From Mobiluncus sp963511525 (GTDB taxonomy: Bacteria > Actinomycetota > Actinomycetes > Actinomycetales > Actinomycetaceae): a stretch of DNA of 64,000 nucleotides. Shown in pieces: positions 36,897 through 45,942 of the stretch. Each line of letters begins with the position of its first letter. Positions within the stretch are counted from its first letter, which is position 1. The DNA is taken from NCBI RefSeq assembly GCF_963511525.1, contig NZ_CAUPIY010000004.1, positions 140,221 through 204,220 on the forward strand, given 5' to 3'. The position numbers and the translations under genes were made by a program. The notes under the pieces were generated by a model, which worked only from the letters and a program-made list of their open reading frames with translations, did not search any database and was not told where the DNA came from.

Positions 36897-39191
36897 TCAG
36901 CACGCTCCGAGAACCGCCGCCCACGCTTGCCCCAGGCTGAGGCCCCCATCGTTGGGCGGCACGTTGCGGTGGGTCAGCACCCGGTATCCGCTCTCCTCCA
37001 AGAAATCCACAAAATGCCTGGTGAACAGCCGATTGAGGGCGACCCCGCCGGTCAGTCCCACCGTTTTCGTGTCGGACTGTTCGGCGGCTTCACGGGCCTG
37101 ATTCCCCAGCAGCTGCGCCAAGCCCACATGGAAGGCCCAAGCCCGCTGGCCGACCGGCCGGTCAGTCTCGCCCAACTGCTCGACAAGCTCCAGGTAGCCA
37201 TCCACCTGCGGCAAACCCGCCTCCGGGTGGGCTTTCGCCCAGCTGGTGGCCACACGCTCCAGCTCCATCGCGGCCTGGGCCTCATAGGTCACCTCGGTGC
37301 GAATCCCTAAAATCGCCGCGGCCGCATCGAACAGCCGTCCGCAACTGGTGGTCTCAGTCACCCCGAAACCGCTGGCCAGCTGGCTTTTCACCAGTTCCAG
37401 TTCGGTTGATTTGCCTTGCCGCGCCCCGATTTCGGCGCTGATTGCCTCCGTAACCCAGTCCAGGCCCCAATCCTGGGCAATCCCCAACGCGACCCGCCAG
37501 GGATAGCGCACCGCCCGGTCGCCACCGACCAGGCTGAAAGTCGGCACGTGCGCACTTCGCTGCCACTGCGAACCCTTAATGTCCAGGACTTCTCCGCCCC
37601 AAATGGTGCCGTCTGTTCCGTAGCCGGTGCCGTCCACCGCCACCACGACCGCCGGATCGAGCCAGGAATGCTCCGCCAACAGGGAATAGGCGTGGGCGAC
37701 GTGATGCTGCACCTGGGCCAGTTCGATGTCATGAGCGGTGGCGTAGCGCTCGGCCCAGCTGACCGTGGAATAGTTCGGGTGCAGGTCACACACGATTTTT
37801 TCGGGTTGTTGCCGCTGGAAGTTCAGCATTTGTGTCACGGCCCGTCCGAACGCCTCCTGGCTGGCGAGAGTGCCCATATCGCCGATATGTCCCGAAATAT
37901 GCGCCCAGCTCCCGTGTGCTAGGCAGAAAGTATTTTTTAGTTCTCCCCCCACCGCCAAAGTCGGCACGGTAGCCGGCCGCGACAACGCCACCGGCAGCGG
38001 CGCGTAGCCCCGAGAGCGCCGCGAAGGAATGGTGACCTGCGAGTTTGCCAGAAATACGGAGTCCTCCATCGGCAGGTGAATGTCGCGGTCGTGAAACACG
38101 AACGCATCGACTATTCCTGCCAGCCGCTCGGCGGCATCCTCGTTCGTGAAACACAGCGGTTCTCCCGCCAGGTTTCCCGATGTCGCCACCAGCGCCATCT
38201 GGGCACATTTCCCGCTTAACAACTCCAGGTGCAGCGGCGCGTAGGGCAGCAAAATCCCCACGTCCCCCAGCCCGGGAGCAATCGCGGGGGCTAGGTCATA
38301 TTCCGGCCCGAAAGGCGCAATCACAATGGGCCGAGCAGCAGTTTGCAGCGTGCGCAGCTGGTCCGCATCAAGCTGAGCCAGCCGGGCCGCGGCCGCAGCA
38401 TCCCCCACCATGACCGCAAACGGCTTATCTCCCCGATTTTTCCGTTTCCGCAGCAGCGCGACCGCCTCTTCGTTGCGGGCGTCACACATGAGGTGAAAAC
38501 CGCCGATGCCTTTCACCGCCAGGATTTCCCCGGCACACAGCCGCTGGCGGGCTTCGTCCAGAGCCGCGGCTATCAACGGGCGGCGATCCCCCGCGGGCGG
38601 GCGCAAGTCCGGGGCGTCAGCCGGGCTGACCCACAGCACCGGCCCGCAGTCGTAGCAGCTGACAGGCTGGGCGTGATAGCGCCGGTTGGTCGGGTTCGTG
38701 TATTCCTCGTGACAAGCGGGGCACATGGGAAACTTCACCATGGTCGTGGTGTCGCGGTCATAAGGGAGGTCCACCATGATGGTGGCGCGTGGCCCGCAGT
38801 TTGTGCAGGTGGTGAAGGGGTAAAGGTAGCGTCGGTTCGTCGGGTCAGCCATTTCCGCTTGGCAGTCGGGACAGGTGGCGGTGTCTGGAGGAATCAGGGT
38901 GCGGGCGCCGGAGCGACGGCGGGAGGGCACAATACGAAACTCAGTTTCGTCCTCCTGCTCAGGCATGTCCTTGGACACGTTGCGCAGCACGCTGGCCAGC
39001 GGCGGCAGGGTCGCCAGCATGGTTTCCATGAAACCCTCCACCGCCGCGAGCGTGCCTTGGGCCTCGATAAACACCGACTCGTCGTCATTGCCCACGAAAC
39101 CGGTGATGGGGAACTGGGCGGCGACCTGCGCAACGTGGGGGCGGAAACCGACTCCCTGCACCACACCCCGCAGCTCGTAAGCTCGGCGCAT
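36897..39191 (-). CDS. hypF: Carbamoyltransferase HypF
   Basis: 764 aa from the ATG at 39191, which has AGGAGG 6 bp upstream. Transfers the carbamoyl group of carbamoyl phosphate to HypE. Domain order: acylphosphatase (LRGVVQGVGFRPHV, residues ~1-95); two zinc fingers (CPDC with CTNC; CPAC with CYDC, ~110-190); YrdC-like domain (VKGIGGFHLMCDA, ~205-390); Kae1-like domain (VVAVDGTGYGTDGTIWGGE and HHVAHAYSLLAEH, ~400-760). Length is normal. It diverges from hypA. Confidence 0.97.
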   Translation of the reverse strand: MRRAYELRGVVQGVGFRPHVAQVAAQFPITGFVGNDDESVFIEAQGTLAAVEGFMETMLATLPPLASVLRNVSKDMPEQEDETEFRIVPSRRRSGARTLIPPDTATCPDCQAEMADPTNRRYLYPFTTCTNCGPRATIMVDLPYDRDTTTMVKFPMCPACHEEYTNPTNRRYHAQPVSCYDCGPVLWVSPADAPDLRPPAGDRRPLIAAALDEARQRLCAGEILAVKGIGGFHLMCDARNEEAVALLRKRKNRGDKPFAVMVGDAAAAARLAQLDADQLRTLQTAARPIVIAPFGPEYDLAPAIAPGLGDVGILLPYAPLHLELLSGKCAQMALVATSGNLAGEPLCFTNEDAAERLAGIVDAFVFHDRDIHLPMEDSVFLANSQVTIPSRRSRGYAPLPVALSRPATVPTLAVGGELKNTFCLAHGSWAHISGHIGDMGTLASQEAFGRAVTQMLNFQRQQPEKIVCDLHPNYSTVSWAERYATAHDIELAQVQHHVAHAYSLLAEHSWLDPAVVVAVDGTGYGTDGTIWGGEVLDIKGSQWQRSAHVPTFSLVGGDRAVRYPWRVALGIAQDWGLDWVTEAISAEIGARQGKSTELELVKSQLASGFGVTETTSCGRLFDAAAAILGIRTEVTYEAQAAMELERVATSWAKAHPEAGLPQVDGYLELVEQLGETDRPVGQRAWAFHVGLAQLLGNQAREAAEQSDTKTVGLTGGVALNRLFTRHFVDFLEESGYRVLTHRNVPPNDGGLSLGQAWAAVLGAC

Positions 39192-39262
39192 CTCTAACCT
39201 CCTGTCCTCAATCTGGTTCACCCCTAAGCCTAGTAGCTCTCACGTCCCAGAGCGGAAAACGG

Positions 39263-39268
39263 TAAGGT
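39263..39268 (+). promoter_or_regulatory. Candidate -10 element of the hypAB-hya operon
   Basis: TAAGGT fits the actinobacterial -10 pattern TAnnnT. Its context GAAAACGGTAAGGTG resembles GAAAACGCGGTAGGATG before hyaA (40515-40531), suggesting a shared promoter type for the two hydrogenase transcripts. No clear -35. Confidence 0.35.
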
Positions 39269-39310
39269 GGAATGCGCCGCGAGGAACCCAAAACCTAGTG
39301 AGGAGACACT

Positions 39311-39661
39311 ATGCACGAAGTCGCCCTGTCCCAGCAACTCGCTCGCGTGGTAGCGCGCGGGGCGGCGGGACGCGAAGTATTGTCTGTCCAGGTAGAAGTC
39401 GGGCATCTGCGTCAGGTCGTGCCCGAGGCGCTGCGTTTTGCCTGGAGCGCGGTGCGAAAGAACACCCTCCGGGGTCCCGCCGAACTGCAGATCACGGAAA
39501 TCCCGGCAGTCGTCGTGTGCCGGGAATGCCAGGCGAAAACGCAGCTGGGCGAGTACCTGGATTTCCGTTGCGGCCAGTGCTCTTCACGCGATGTCCAGAC
39601 AATCAGCGGCGAAGAGTTTAGAGTGGTATCGATAGATGTCACGCCAGAGAGGAATCACTAA
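39311..39661 (+). CDS. hypA: Nickel metallochaperone HypA (copy 1)
   Basis: 116 aa. Delivers nickel with HypB to the large subunit. The N-terminal MHEVALSQQLARVV has His2, the nickel ligand. The zinc site has CREC and CGQC. RBS GAGGAG lies just before the ATG. First gene of hypA-hypB-hyaABCD; one base separates it from hypB. Confidence 0.95.
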   Translation: MHEVALSQQLARVVARGAAGREVLSVQVEVGHLRQVVPEALRFAWSAVRKNTLRGPAELQITEIPAVVVCRECQAKTQLGEYLDFRCGQCSSRDVQTISGEEFRVVSIDVTPERNH

Positions 39662-39662
39662 G

Positions 39663-40451
39663 ATGGGACGTTTTCATCGCCACGACGACGGCACAGTACA
39701 CGAACATGACCACGGGGAGCACCCCCACCACCACGACCACGGCGAGTACGTGGCCGACCCGGAAGTCATCGGGGATCACTCGGGATACGACACTGAACGC
39801 GAACGCATCGAGATTCTGGAAGACATCTATGCGGAAAATGACCACCTAGCCCAGCACAACCGGGAATCTTTCGCCGAACACGGGGTGAAAGTCGTTAATC
39901 TCATGAGTTCACCAGGGTCGGGCAAGACGACTTTGTTAGAGCGCACTTTGGCGCAGCTGCAGGGCAAACTGCGGGTCGGGATTATTGAAGGCGATATTGA
40001 GACGCCCCTGGATGCCGAGCGTTTGGGCGGTTACGGCGCCCAGATTTCGCTGTTGAATACCGGTCACGGTTTCGGCGGGGAATGTCACTTGGATGCCCCG
40101 ATGGTGCATCATGCTCTGGAAGAATTGGATCTCAGCCAGCTGGATTTGGTCATTATCGAAAACGTGGGCAACTTGGTGTGCCCGGCCGAATTCGATGTCG
40201 GTGAAACCGCGAAAGCTATGCTGTTCTCAATCACGGAGGGCGAGGACAAGCCGTTGAAGTACCCGGTCATGTTCCGCTCGGTGAAGATTGTGGTGGTGAA
40301 CAAGATGGATTTGGCTCCCTACCTGAACTTCGACATGGACAAGTTCCGTGGCTACCTCGAACAGGTCAATCCGGGCGTGAAAGTTATCGAGATTTCTGCT
40401 CAGAATGGTGACGGTGTCGACGCGTGGGTTAAATGGCTGGAAGAACTTTAA
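39663..40451 (+). CDS. hypB: Nickel-insertion GTPase HypB
   Basis: 262 aa from the ATG after the hypA stop. A His/Asp-rich N-terminus (HEHDHGEHPHHHDHGE) probably stores nickel. The SIMIBI GTPase core has MSSPGSGKTTLLERTL (P-loop), IEGDIETPLDAERL, VIIENVGNLVCPAEFDVG with the metal-binding Cys, and NKMDLAPYL. The CxxCGC-type N-terminal high-affinity nickel motif is absent. Length is normal. Confidence 0.96.
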   Translation: MGRFHRHDDGTVHEHDHGEHPHHHDHGEYVADPEVIGDHSGYDTERERIEILEDIYAENDHLAQHNRESFAEHGVKVVNLMSSPGSGKTTLLERTLAQLQGKLRVGIIEGDIETPLDAERLGGYGAQISLLNTGHGFGGECHLDAPMVHHALEELDLSQLDLVIIENVGNLVCPAEFDVGETAKAMLFSITEGEDKPLKYPVMFRSVKIVVVNKMDLAPYLNFDMDKFRGYLEQVNPGVKVIEISAQNGDGVDAWVKWLEEL

Positions 40452-40501
40452 ATAAATCATTTCTCTTTTGCGAAAAGACGCCAAGATTTTTACCCAATTT
40501 T

Positions 40502-40554
40502 TAGGCTCAACTGCGAAAACGCGGTAGGATGATAGCATGGACGTTGTTGTCCAT
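40502..40554 (+). promoter_or_regulatory. Candidate hyaA promoter and overlapping palindrome
   Basis: TAGGCT (40502-40507) and TAGGAT (40525-40530) are 17 bp apart. ATGGAC-GTTGTT-GTCCAT (40537-40554), a perfect 6-bp inverted repeat, begins where transcription would start, so it could be a repressor site. It lies 25 bp before the hyaA ATG. The ATG within the palindrome is not a likely translation start. Confidence 0.45.
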
Positions 40555-40578
40555 TTCGATACTATTGAGGGACCGCAT

Positions 40579-41790
40579 ATGAGCTATGAGATTAAACCTT
40601 GGCGGGCGGGTACGCTCGCAGACAACCTTGCCAGTGCTGGCGTGAGCCGACGTGACTTTGTCAAGTTCTGTGCCGGTTTGGCGGCTATCTTCGCGGTAGG
40701 GACTCCCGAGCTAGCGCACGCCTCTGCGGCACGGACTGCTGGCGAAGAACTGGCCGACAAGCTGGGAGCTATTACGAAACCGAACGTGGTCTGGCTCCAG
40801 CTACAGGAATGCACCGGTTGCATGGAATCTACGCTGCGCTCCGGCGGCACCACGGTGGAAGAAGTCGTCCTAAATCTGCTATCCGTCAACTACAACGAAC
40901 TCGTAATGGCCGCTTCCGGAGAAGCCGCCGAAAAGGCCTTGGCCGACACGAACGCGAAGGAACACATCCTGGTCGTCAACGGTTCCATTCCGCTCAAGGA
41001 CGGTGGCATCTATTGCACTATCGGTGGGAAGTCTGCCGAGCAGGTGCTGCGCGAATCCGCTGAGAATGCCACCATGATTCTGGCGGTCGGGGCCTGCGCG
41101 GTCTTTGGCTCAGTGCAGGCCGCCAAGCCCAACCCCACCGGCGCGGTCGGGGTTGATGAAATCATCAAGGACAAGCAGGTCATCAACGTGTCCGGTTGCC
41201 CTCCGATTGGGGAAGTCATCACCGCCTCCCTGGCTTACATCCTGACCCACGGCAAAGCCCCCGAGCTTGACTCCGAGGGTCGCCCGCTGTTCGCCTACGG
41301 CCAGCGCATCCACGACTCGTGCCCACGCCGCCCGCACTTCGACGCCGGGCAATACGTGCGCACCTTCGACGATGCCGGAGCCCGCGAAGGCTGGTGCCTC
41401 TACGATGTGGGCTGTAAAGGACCTTCCACCTTCAGCCCCTGCCCGATTTTCCAGTGGAACCTCAAGGCTGGCTGGCCTATCGGCGCTGGTCACCCCTGTA
41501 TCGGTTGTACTGAACGTGATTTCTACGATCGTTTCACGCCTTTCTACCAGAAACTGCCCACGGTTCCGGGCTTCGGCGTGGAGGCCACCGCAGAAAAGAT
41601 TGGTCTGGGCTTGACCGGTGTCGTCGCTGCTGGCGTGGCGGTTCATGCCGGTGTGACCGCTGCTCGTGCCGCCGCCGACCGCAAAGCCACCAAGAACTCC
41701 CCGATGGCCGCATTCGGCGATGCCCCCACCGATTCCCCCAGCCCGTCATCAACCGGGCAAGCTACTGAACAGAACAGCGAGGCTAAGTAA
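40579..41790 (+). CDS. hyaA: [NiFe] hydrogenase small subunit (membrane-bound uptake type)
   Basis: 403 aa from the ATG at 40579, with GAGGGA 6 bp upstream. A Tat signal is visible: SRRDFVKFCAGLAAIFAVG. Proximal cluster ligands start at LQLQECTGCMES; distal and medial cluster ligands are in HDSCPRRPHFDAG, GWCLYDVGCKGP, CPIFQWN and HPCIGCTERDFYD. A C-terminal hydrophobic helix (GLGLTGVVAAGVAVHAGVTA) would anchor the enzyme next to cytochrome b, followed by a Ser/Pro-rich tail. Carries electrons from the NiFe site towards the membrane. Overlaps hyaB by one base (TAATG). Confidence 0.95.
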   Translation: MSYEIKPWRAGTLADNLASAGVSRRDFVKFCAGLAAIFAVGTPELAHASAARTAGEELADKLGAITKPNVVWLQLQECTGCMESTLRSGGTTVEEVVLNLLSVNYNELVMAASGEAAEKALADTNAKEHILVVNGSIPLKDGGIYCTIGGKSAEQVLRESAENATMILAVGACAVFGSVQAAKPNPTGAVGVDEIIKDKQVINVSGCPPIGEVITASLAYILTHGKAPELDSEGRPLFAYGQRIHDSCPRRPHFDAGQYVRTFDDAGAREGWCLYDVGCKGPSTFSPCPIFQWNLKAGWPIGAGHPCIGCTERDFYDRFTPFYQKLPTVPGFGVEATAEKIGLGLTGVVAAGVAVHAGVTAARAAADRKATKNSPMAAFGDAPTDSPSPSSTGQATEQNSEAK

Positions 41791-43532
41791 TGGCAGAGAA
41801 AGTTCTCATTGATCCGTTGACCCGTATTGAGGGTCACCTGCGTATCGAGATGGAAACCGAAGGCAAACAAATTAAGAAAGCCTGGAGCGTCAGTACCCAG
41901 TTCCGCGGCATTGAAACCATCGTCCAGAACCGCGATCCCCGTGACGTGTGGGCTTTTGTCCAGCGGATTTGTGGGGTTTGCACCTCGGTACACGCCATCG
42001 CTTCCATCACCGCGGTAGAGAATGCGATTGGTTCAGAGCCGCCGGAGAATGCGCGGTTGATTCGCTCCCTGGTTCTGGGTTCGCAAGAAATCCAAGACCA
42101 CGTCATTCACTTCTATCATCTGCACGCCCTGGACTTCGTCAACGTGGTGAACGCCGCCAAAGCCGACCCCCAGAAAACTCTGGAGTTCGCTCATTCCATC
42201 GGCTCGAAGTGGCGTGGCAACAACCTGAAGCGTTTCACGGAAGTTCGGGACACGGTGCAGCAGGTGCTGGATTCCGGCCAGCTGTCGATTTTCACCGGCG
42301 GCTACTGGGATCACCCCGACTACCGCCTACCTCCCGAAGCTGATTTGATGTGCGTCGCCCATTACCTGGACGCCCTGGATTTCCAGCGTTCTATGATTCG
42401 CATCAACACGGTGTTCGGCGGCAAGAACCCCCACCCGAACTTCCTGGTGGGCGGCATGGCTTGCTCTATCGACCCGAACTCGTCAGAATCCATCAACCAG
42501 GTCCAGCTGGACCAGATTAAGACCTGGATTGACGAAATCATCGAGTTCGTCAATGACTGCTACTATCCCGATGTTTTGGCTGTGGCCGGGGTTTACAAGG
42601 ATTACTTCGATATTGGCGCGACCCACCCGAACTACCTCGCGGTCGGTTTGGCCGGCTCGACTTTCGGCGGAGATCCCAACAAGTCCCGCATCTCTTCTGC
42701 GCACACGGCAATCAAGCCGGGTGTCATCATGGACGGAGACATCACCAAGGTTCTCCCCTTTGATCCGCACAAGATCGAAGAGTTCGTCAGCTCTGCCTGG
42801 TACGAATACTCGGTGGGTGACGATAAAGGTTTGACCCCGGACAAGGGTGAAACCACCGTCAATTACACCGGCCCCGAACCACCTTTTGAGTGGTTGAGCG
42901 ACAACGATAAATACACTTGGTCGAAAGCGCCGCGCTACGACGGCAAGCCGATGCAGGTCGGTCCGGTGGCGCGCATGATGTTGGCCTACGCTCAGGGATA
43001 CGAACCCGTCAAAGAGTTAGTTGATGGGGCTATCGAAGCCCTGGGGATTACCCCGGCACAAGTCAACTCCACGATGGGTCGGACGTTTGCCCGCGCCGCC
43101 GAGGCCAAGGTTTCCTCCCAACTGCTGTTGGAGGACTACAACGCCTTGGTCGACAACATTAAGGAAGGCCGGATTGACGTTTTCGATGCCAGCAAGTGGG
43201 AGCCCTCCAGCTGGCCGGCACAGTGCCAGGGTTACTCGTTTGTCGAGGTCGCCCGCGGCAACCTATCTCACTGGGTCTCCATTAAGGACGGCAAGGTCGA
43301 GCGGTACCAGGCGGTCGTGCCTACCACCTGGCTGGCCGGGGGACGTGACGCTAACGGCGTGACCGGCCCTTACGAAGAATCCTTGATGGGCAGCGGAACT
43401 CACCCGCTGGTCGATCCGAAAGCTCCGCTGGAGCCGATGCGTACCATCCACTCCTACGATCCGTGTATGTCCTGCGGGGTACACATCCTCGATCCGGACG
43501 GAAATCTGATTGGTGAGGCGGTGACCTCATGA
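41790..43532 (+). CDS. hyaB: [NiFe] hydrogenase large subunit
   Basis: 580 aa. Contains the NiFe active site that splits H2. Motif L1 is QRICGVCTSVHAIASI; L2 is DPCMSCGVH near the C-terminus, giving all four Cys ligands. The peptide after His (ILDPDGNLIGEAVTS) is the part removed by the protease HyaD. Group-1-type features include LTRIEGHLRIE near the start. Overlaps hyaC by four bases (ATGA). Confidence 0.97.
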   Translation: MAEKVLIDPLTRIEGHLRIEMETEGKQIKKAWSVSTQFRGIETIVQNRDPRDVWAFVQRICGVCTSVHAIASITAVENAIGSEPPENARLIRSLVLGSQEIQDHVIHFYHLHALDFVNVVNAAKADPQKTLEFAHSIGSKWRGNNLKRFTEVRDTVQQVLDSGQLSIFTGGYWDHPDYRLPPEADLMCVAHYLDALDFQRSMIRINTVFGGKNPHPNFLVGGMACSIDPNSSESINQVQLDQIKTWIDEIIEFVNDCYYPDVLAVAGVYKDYFDIGATHPNYLAVGLAGSTFGGDPNKSRISSAHTAIKPGVIMDGDITKVLPFDPHKIEEFVSSAWYEYSVGDDKGLTPDKGETTVNYTGPEPPFEWLSDNDKYTWSKAPRYDGKPMQVGPVARMMLAYAQGYEPVKELVDGAIEALGITPAQVNSTMGRTFARAAEAKVSSQLLLEDYNALVDNIKEGRIDVFDASKWEPSSWPAQCQGYSFVEVARGNLSHWVSIKDGKVERYQAVVPTTWLAGGRDANGVTGPYEESLMGSGTHPLVDPKAPLEPMRTIHSYDPCMSCGVHILDPDGNLIGEAVTS

Positions 43533-44863
43533 GTACCGAGAGCACTCCCGCCCCGGATACGCTGACCGGTGGTGCTGCCGCGGGAACCGCGCAGGCCAGC
43601 CCGGCTCCCAGCGCGTCCCCGCAGGATCAAAAACAGATTGAGTTCTTTGCGGAGGACAGCAACCAGGCGGACGGTATCGAGGTTGGCGGCGGTTTCAGCT
43701 GCTCTGACCTGTCGATGCGCCGACTGCTGGTCATGGCTGCGGTGTCTCCTGAGAACAGCACCGACCCGGTCGATATCGCCCTTAAGAACTCCCTGCGCTA
43801 CCGGTTCCGCCACGGCGCCCCGAATGTCGACATTCCCGCCGCGGACTTCGATCCCCCGCAGGAACGCCGCTATTCCCTGGCACGTATCGCTGACATGAAA
43901 CGTACCAAGACGGGCGAATCCAGACCGACCGTGATTGCGCGCGGCGATTTGGAATCCGTCATGAACGTGGCCCAACCCAAACGCGCTCAACGTACCCTGC
44001 TGCGCAAGAACGCCCAGATGGCGGGCTCGCGCGGCTACCGCTGCCTGGGGGTCGCCACCGCTACCGTGGATGAAAACGGTGAGCTCAGCCCGTTCCAGAT
44101 GGAAGGTTTCGTCAACGTCCGCCCGGTCGGCACCGGCCTGCAGGGCGGCGATTTGACCCCCACCACGGAGGACTGGGTTCGCTTGAGCGTATGGTCTGCA
44201 AGCCTGCGTTTCCTGCACTGGCTGAACGTATTGTTGATTGTGATGCTGTCCATCACCGGGTACTACATCATGGATCCGTTCTTTGGCGATACGTTCTTCC
44301 GCGGCATCGAAATCGGCTACCTGATGGGGATTATGCGGTTTATCCACTTCACCTGTGGGTTCACCTGGATGGCGGTCGGCGCGGTTCGGGTGTTTATTGC
44401 CTTCTTTTCCAAGGACCGCTATATGCGCTGGGAAACGTTCTGGCCGTTAAAGAAAAAGCAAGATTGGAAACATCTGGGCGAGACGTTGGGGTTCTACCTG
44501 TTCCTGCGCAAGGAATGCCCGCTGTACGTGGCGCACAACCCGCTCCAGCAGCTCACCTACACCTCGATCTATGTCCTGGGAGCTATCCAGATGGTCGTTG
44601 GCCTGGCGCTTTACGCTTTGCCGCACCGCTACGAGGGCCTGTTCTGGCAGATTATGGCTCTCCCGAACGACTGGATAGGTATTCCGCAAATGCGGCTGAT
44701 TCATGCCGCCATCATGTTCCTGTTCTGGGGTTTCGTGATTGCGCACATCTATCTGGCTTTCCGCGCGGATTCCCTGGAACGTCACGGTGGTATCTCGGCT
44801 ATGATTTCCGGCGGCGTGTGGATGCGCCGCACATCAAAGCCGGTTGACGCCCCCGAACTGTAG
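43529..44863 (+). CDS. hyaC: Hydrogenase cytochrome b subunit with N-terminal P-type-ATPase-like nucleotide-binding domain
   Basis: 444 aa, about twice the usual length. Residues ~215-435 are a HyaC-type cytochrome b with four helices and haem-ligand candidates in RFLHWLNVLL, RFIHFTCGFTW and IRLIHAAIMFL/VIAHIYLAF. Residues ~60-200 are not normal for this family. They read RRLLVMAAVSPENSTDPVDI, then DFDPPQERRYSLARI, TVIARGDLESVMNVA, GSRGYRCLGVATATV and FQMEGFVNV. These follow, in order, the nucleotide-binding N-domain of P-type ATPases (the DPxD, FxPxxKR, KGAPE and RGLRxLAVA segments), though KGAP is replaced by RGDL. Residues 1-55 are a disordered Ala/Pro/Ser tail. The fusion is in frame with no sign of error. 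Confidence 0.85.
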   Translation: MSTESTPAPDTLTGGAAAGTAQASPAPSASPQDQKQIEFFAEDSNQADGIEVGGGFSCSDLSMRRLLVMAAVSPENSTDPVDIALKNSLRYRFRHGAPNVDIPAADFDPPQERRYSLARIADMKRTKTGESRPTVIARGDLESVMNVAQPKRAQRTLLRKNAQMAGSRGYRCLGVATATVDENGELSPFQMEGFVNVRPVGTGLQGGDLTPTTEDWVRLSVWSASLRFLHWLNVLLIVMLSITGYYIMDPFFGDTFFRGIEIGYLMGIMRFIHFTCGFTWMAVGAVRVFIAFFSKDRYMRWETFWPLKKKQDWKHLGETLGFYLFLRKECPLYVAHNPLQQLTYTSIYVLGAIQMVVGLALYALPHRYEGLFWQIMALPNDWIGIPQMRLIHAAIMFLFWGFVIAHIYLAFRADSLERHGGISAMISGGVWMRRTSKPVDAPEL

Positions 44864-44873
44864 AAAGGTTTAG

Positions 44874-45506
44874 ATGGCTCAAAAGCCTGCCGCGATTACG
44901 CCAGCGGATCGTTCCGCTGAGTGTTCCCATTCACCAGACGCCCCGGACCAGCTCGATGGTCAAGTTCCGTTGCCGGATATTTCCGACGTCGACCCCACCG
45001 GCTGGGCCGGGGCGCGTTTTACCGTCCTGGCGGTGGGCAACCCGATCATGGGCGACGACGGTATCGGTCTAGAGATTTTGGCTGGCCTCCAGCAGCTCCT
45101 GCCCACCCGTCCCGCCTGGCAGGCTGCGCAAAAGGCCGGTGAGTTGGCTTTGCTGGAGGGCGGTACCGGCGGCATGGAGCTGGTGCCGGTGGTGCAGGAA
45201 GCTGCACAGCTGTTGATTCTGGATTCGGTAGCTCCCGGTAACGGACGTGCCCCCGGTCAAGCCCTGCATCTGAGCGGGGATCATGTGCCGCGCCTGCTCT
45301 CCATGAAAATCTCGCCTCACCAGGTCGGTTTGCTCGATATTTTGACGTCGGCACGCCTGACCGGCAAGGAACCTCAAGTGCTCGAAGTCGTCGGGGTGGT
45401 CAGCGAAAACGTCGATTTGCGCCTGGGACTGACCGAGAGCGCCCGCAGTGGTATCCCTCGCGCGGTCGAACTCGCGGCGGAAATCCTCGATTCTTGGCTC
45501 AGTTGA
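44874..45506 (+). CDS. hyaD: Hydrogenase maturation protease HyaD/HupD
   Basis: 210 aa. Removes the HyaB C-terminal peptide after nickel insertion. The family motif is LAVGNPIMGDDGIGLEIL, with the later Asp in LLILDSV and His in KISPHQVGLLDIL. These supply the nickel-sensing residues. The first ~45 residues are an unconserved Pro/Asp-rich extension. Eleven bases separate it from hyaC. Last gene of the hya operon. Confidence 0.93.
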   Translation: MAQKPAAITPADRSAECSHSPDAPDQLDGQVPLPDISDVDPTGWAGARFTVLAVGNPIMGDDGIGLEILAGLQQLLPTRPAWQAAQKAGELALLEGGTGGMELVPVVQEAAQLLILDSVAPGNGRAPGQALHLSGDHVPRLLSMKISPHQVGLLDILTSARLTGKEPQVLEVVGVVSENVDLRLGLTESARSGIPRAVELAAEILDSWLS

Positions 45507-45520
45507 GAGCCCAGAGCTGA

Positions 45521-45919
45521 CTACGCTGACTGTGACGGCTCCGCGGCGCTGTTGGCGTCCCCCGGCGCGGTGTCCCACTGCACCCAAGCGATTTTGAACT
45601 CACGCCCGTGAGTCAGGTTACCGGTCGGCATCCCGCATTCCGGGCAGGTCAGAGCAAAAAACTCATCGATGGGCACGTCCTTGGCGCAACGCGGACAGTA
45701 GACGCTGGCGGGAATGCTGGTGAGTTCCAGTTCTGCTTGGTCGCAGATACTGTCCTGCCGGGCGATGGGCCAGGAACCGTAGAGCGCCTCGGGAATCGCC
45801 CCCGACATGGTGCCAACCTCAAGCGCGACCTTTTCAACTCGGGTAACCTGGGAATCAGCCTGTGCGGCCGCCGTTTCGACCGCCGCCACCACCGAAGTTA
45901 ACAGCCCAAGTTCATGCAT
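45521..45919 (-). CDS. hypA: Second HypA-like nickel chaperone
   Basis: 132 aa, on the strand opposite the operon. Starts MHELGLLTSVVAAVETAA with His2. Zinc ligands are in CPRCAKDVPI and CPECGMPTGN, so it has four Cys as CxxC pairs. It differs from copy 1 in sequence and has an extra Ala/Ser tail. The start is 23 bp from the start of the divergent large-subunit-like gene, leaving no room for a separate promoter, and no clear ribosome site precedes it. It may serve the orphan large-subunit-like protein. Confidence 0.85.
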   Translation of the reverse strand: MHELGLLTSVVAAVETAAAQADSQVTRVEKVALEVGTMSGAIPEALYGSWPIARQDSICDQAELELTSIPASVYCPRCAKDVPIDEFFALTCPECGMPTGNLTHGREFKIAWVQWDTAPGDANSAAEPSQSA

Positions 45920-45942
45920 AAACTAATTGTCTCAGGAGAATC

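Noticed and set aside
40537..40578. Longer N-terminus for the hydrogenase small subunit
   Set aside because: The upstream ATG lies in a palindrome at the likely transcript start; the internal ATG has a good ribosome site and gives a normal Tat signal.
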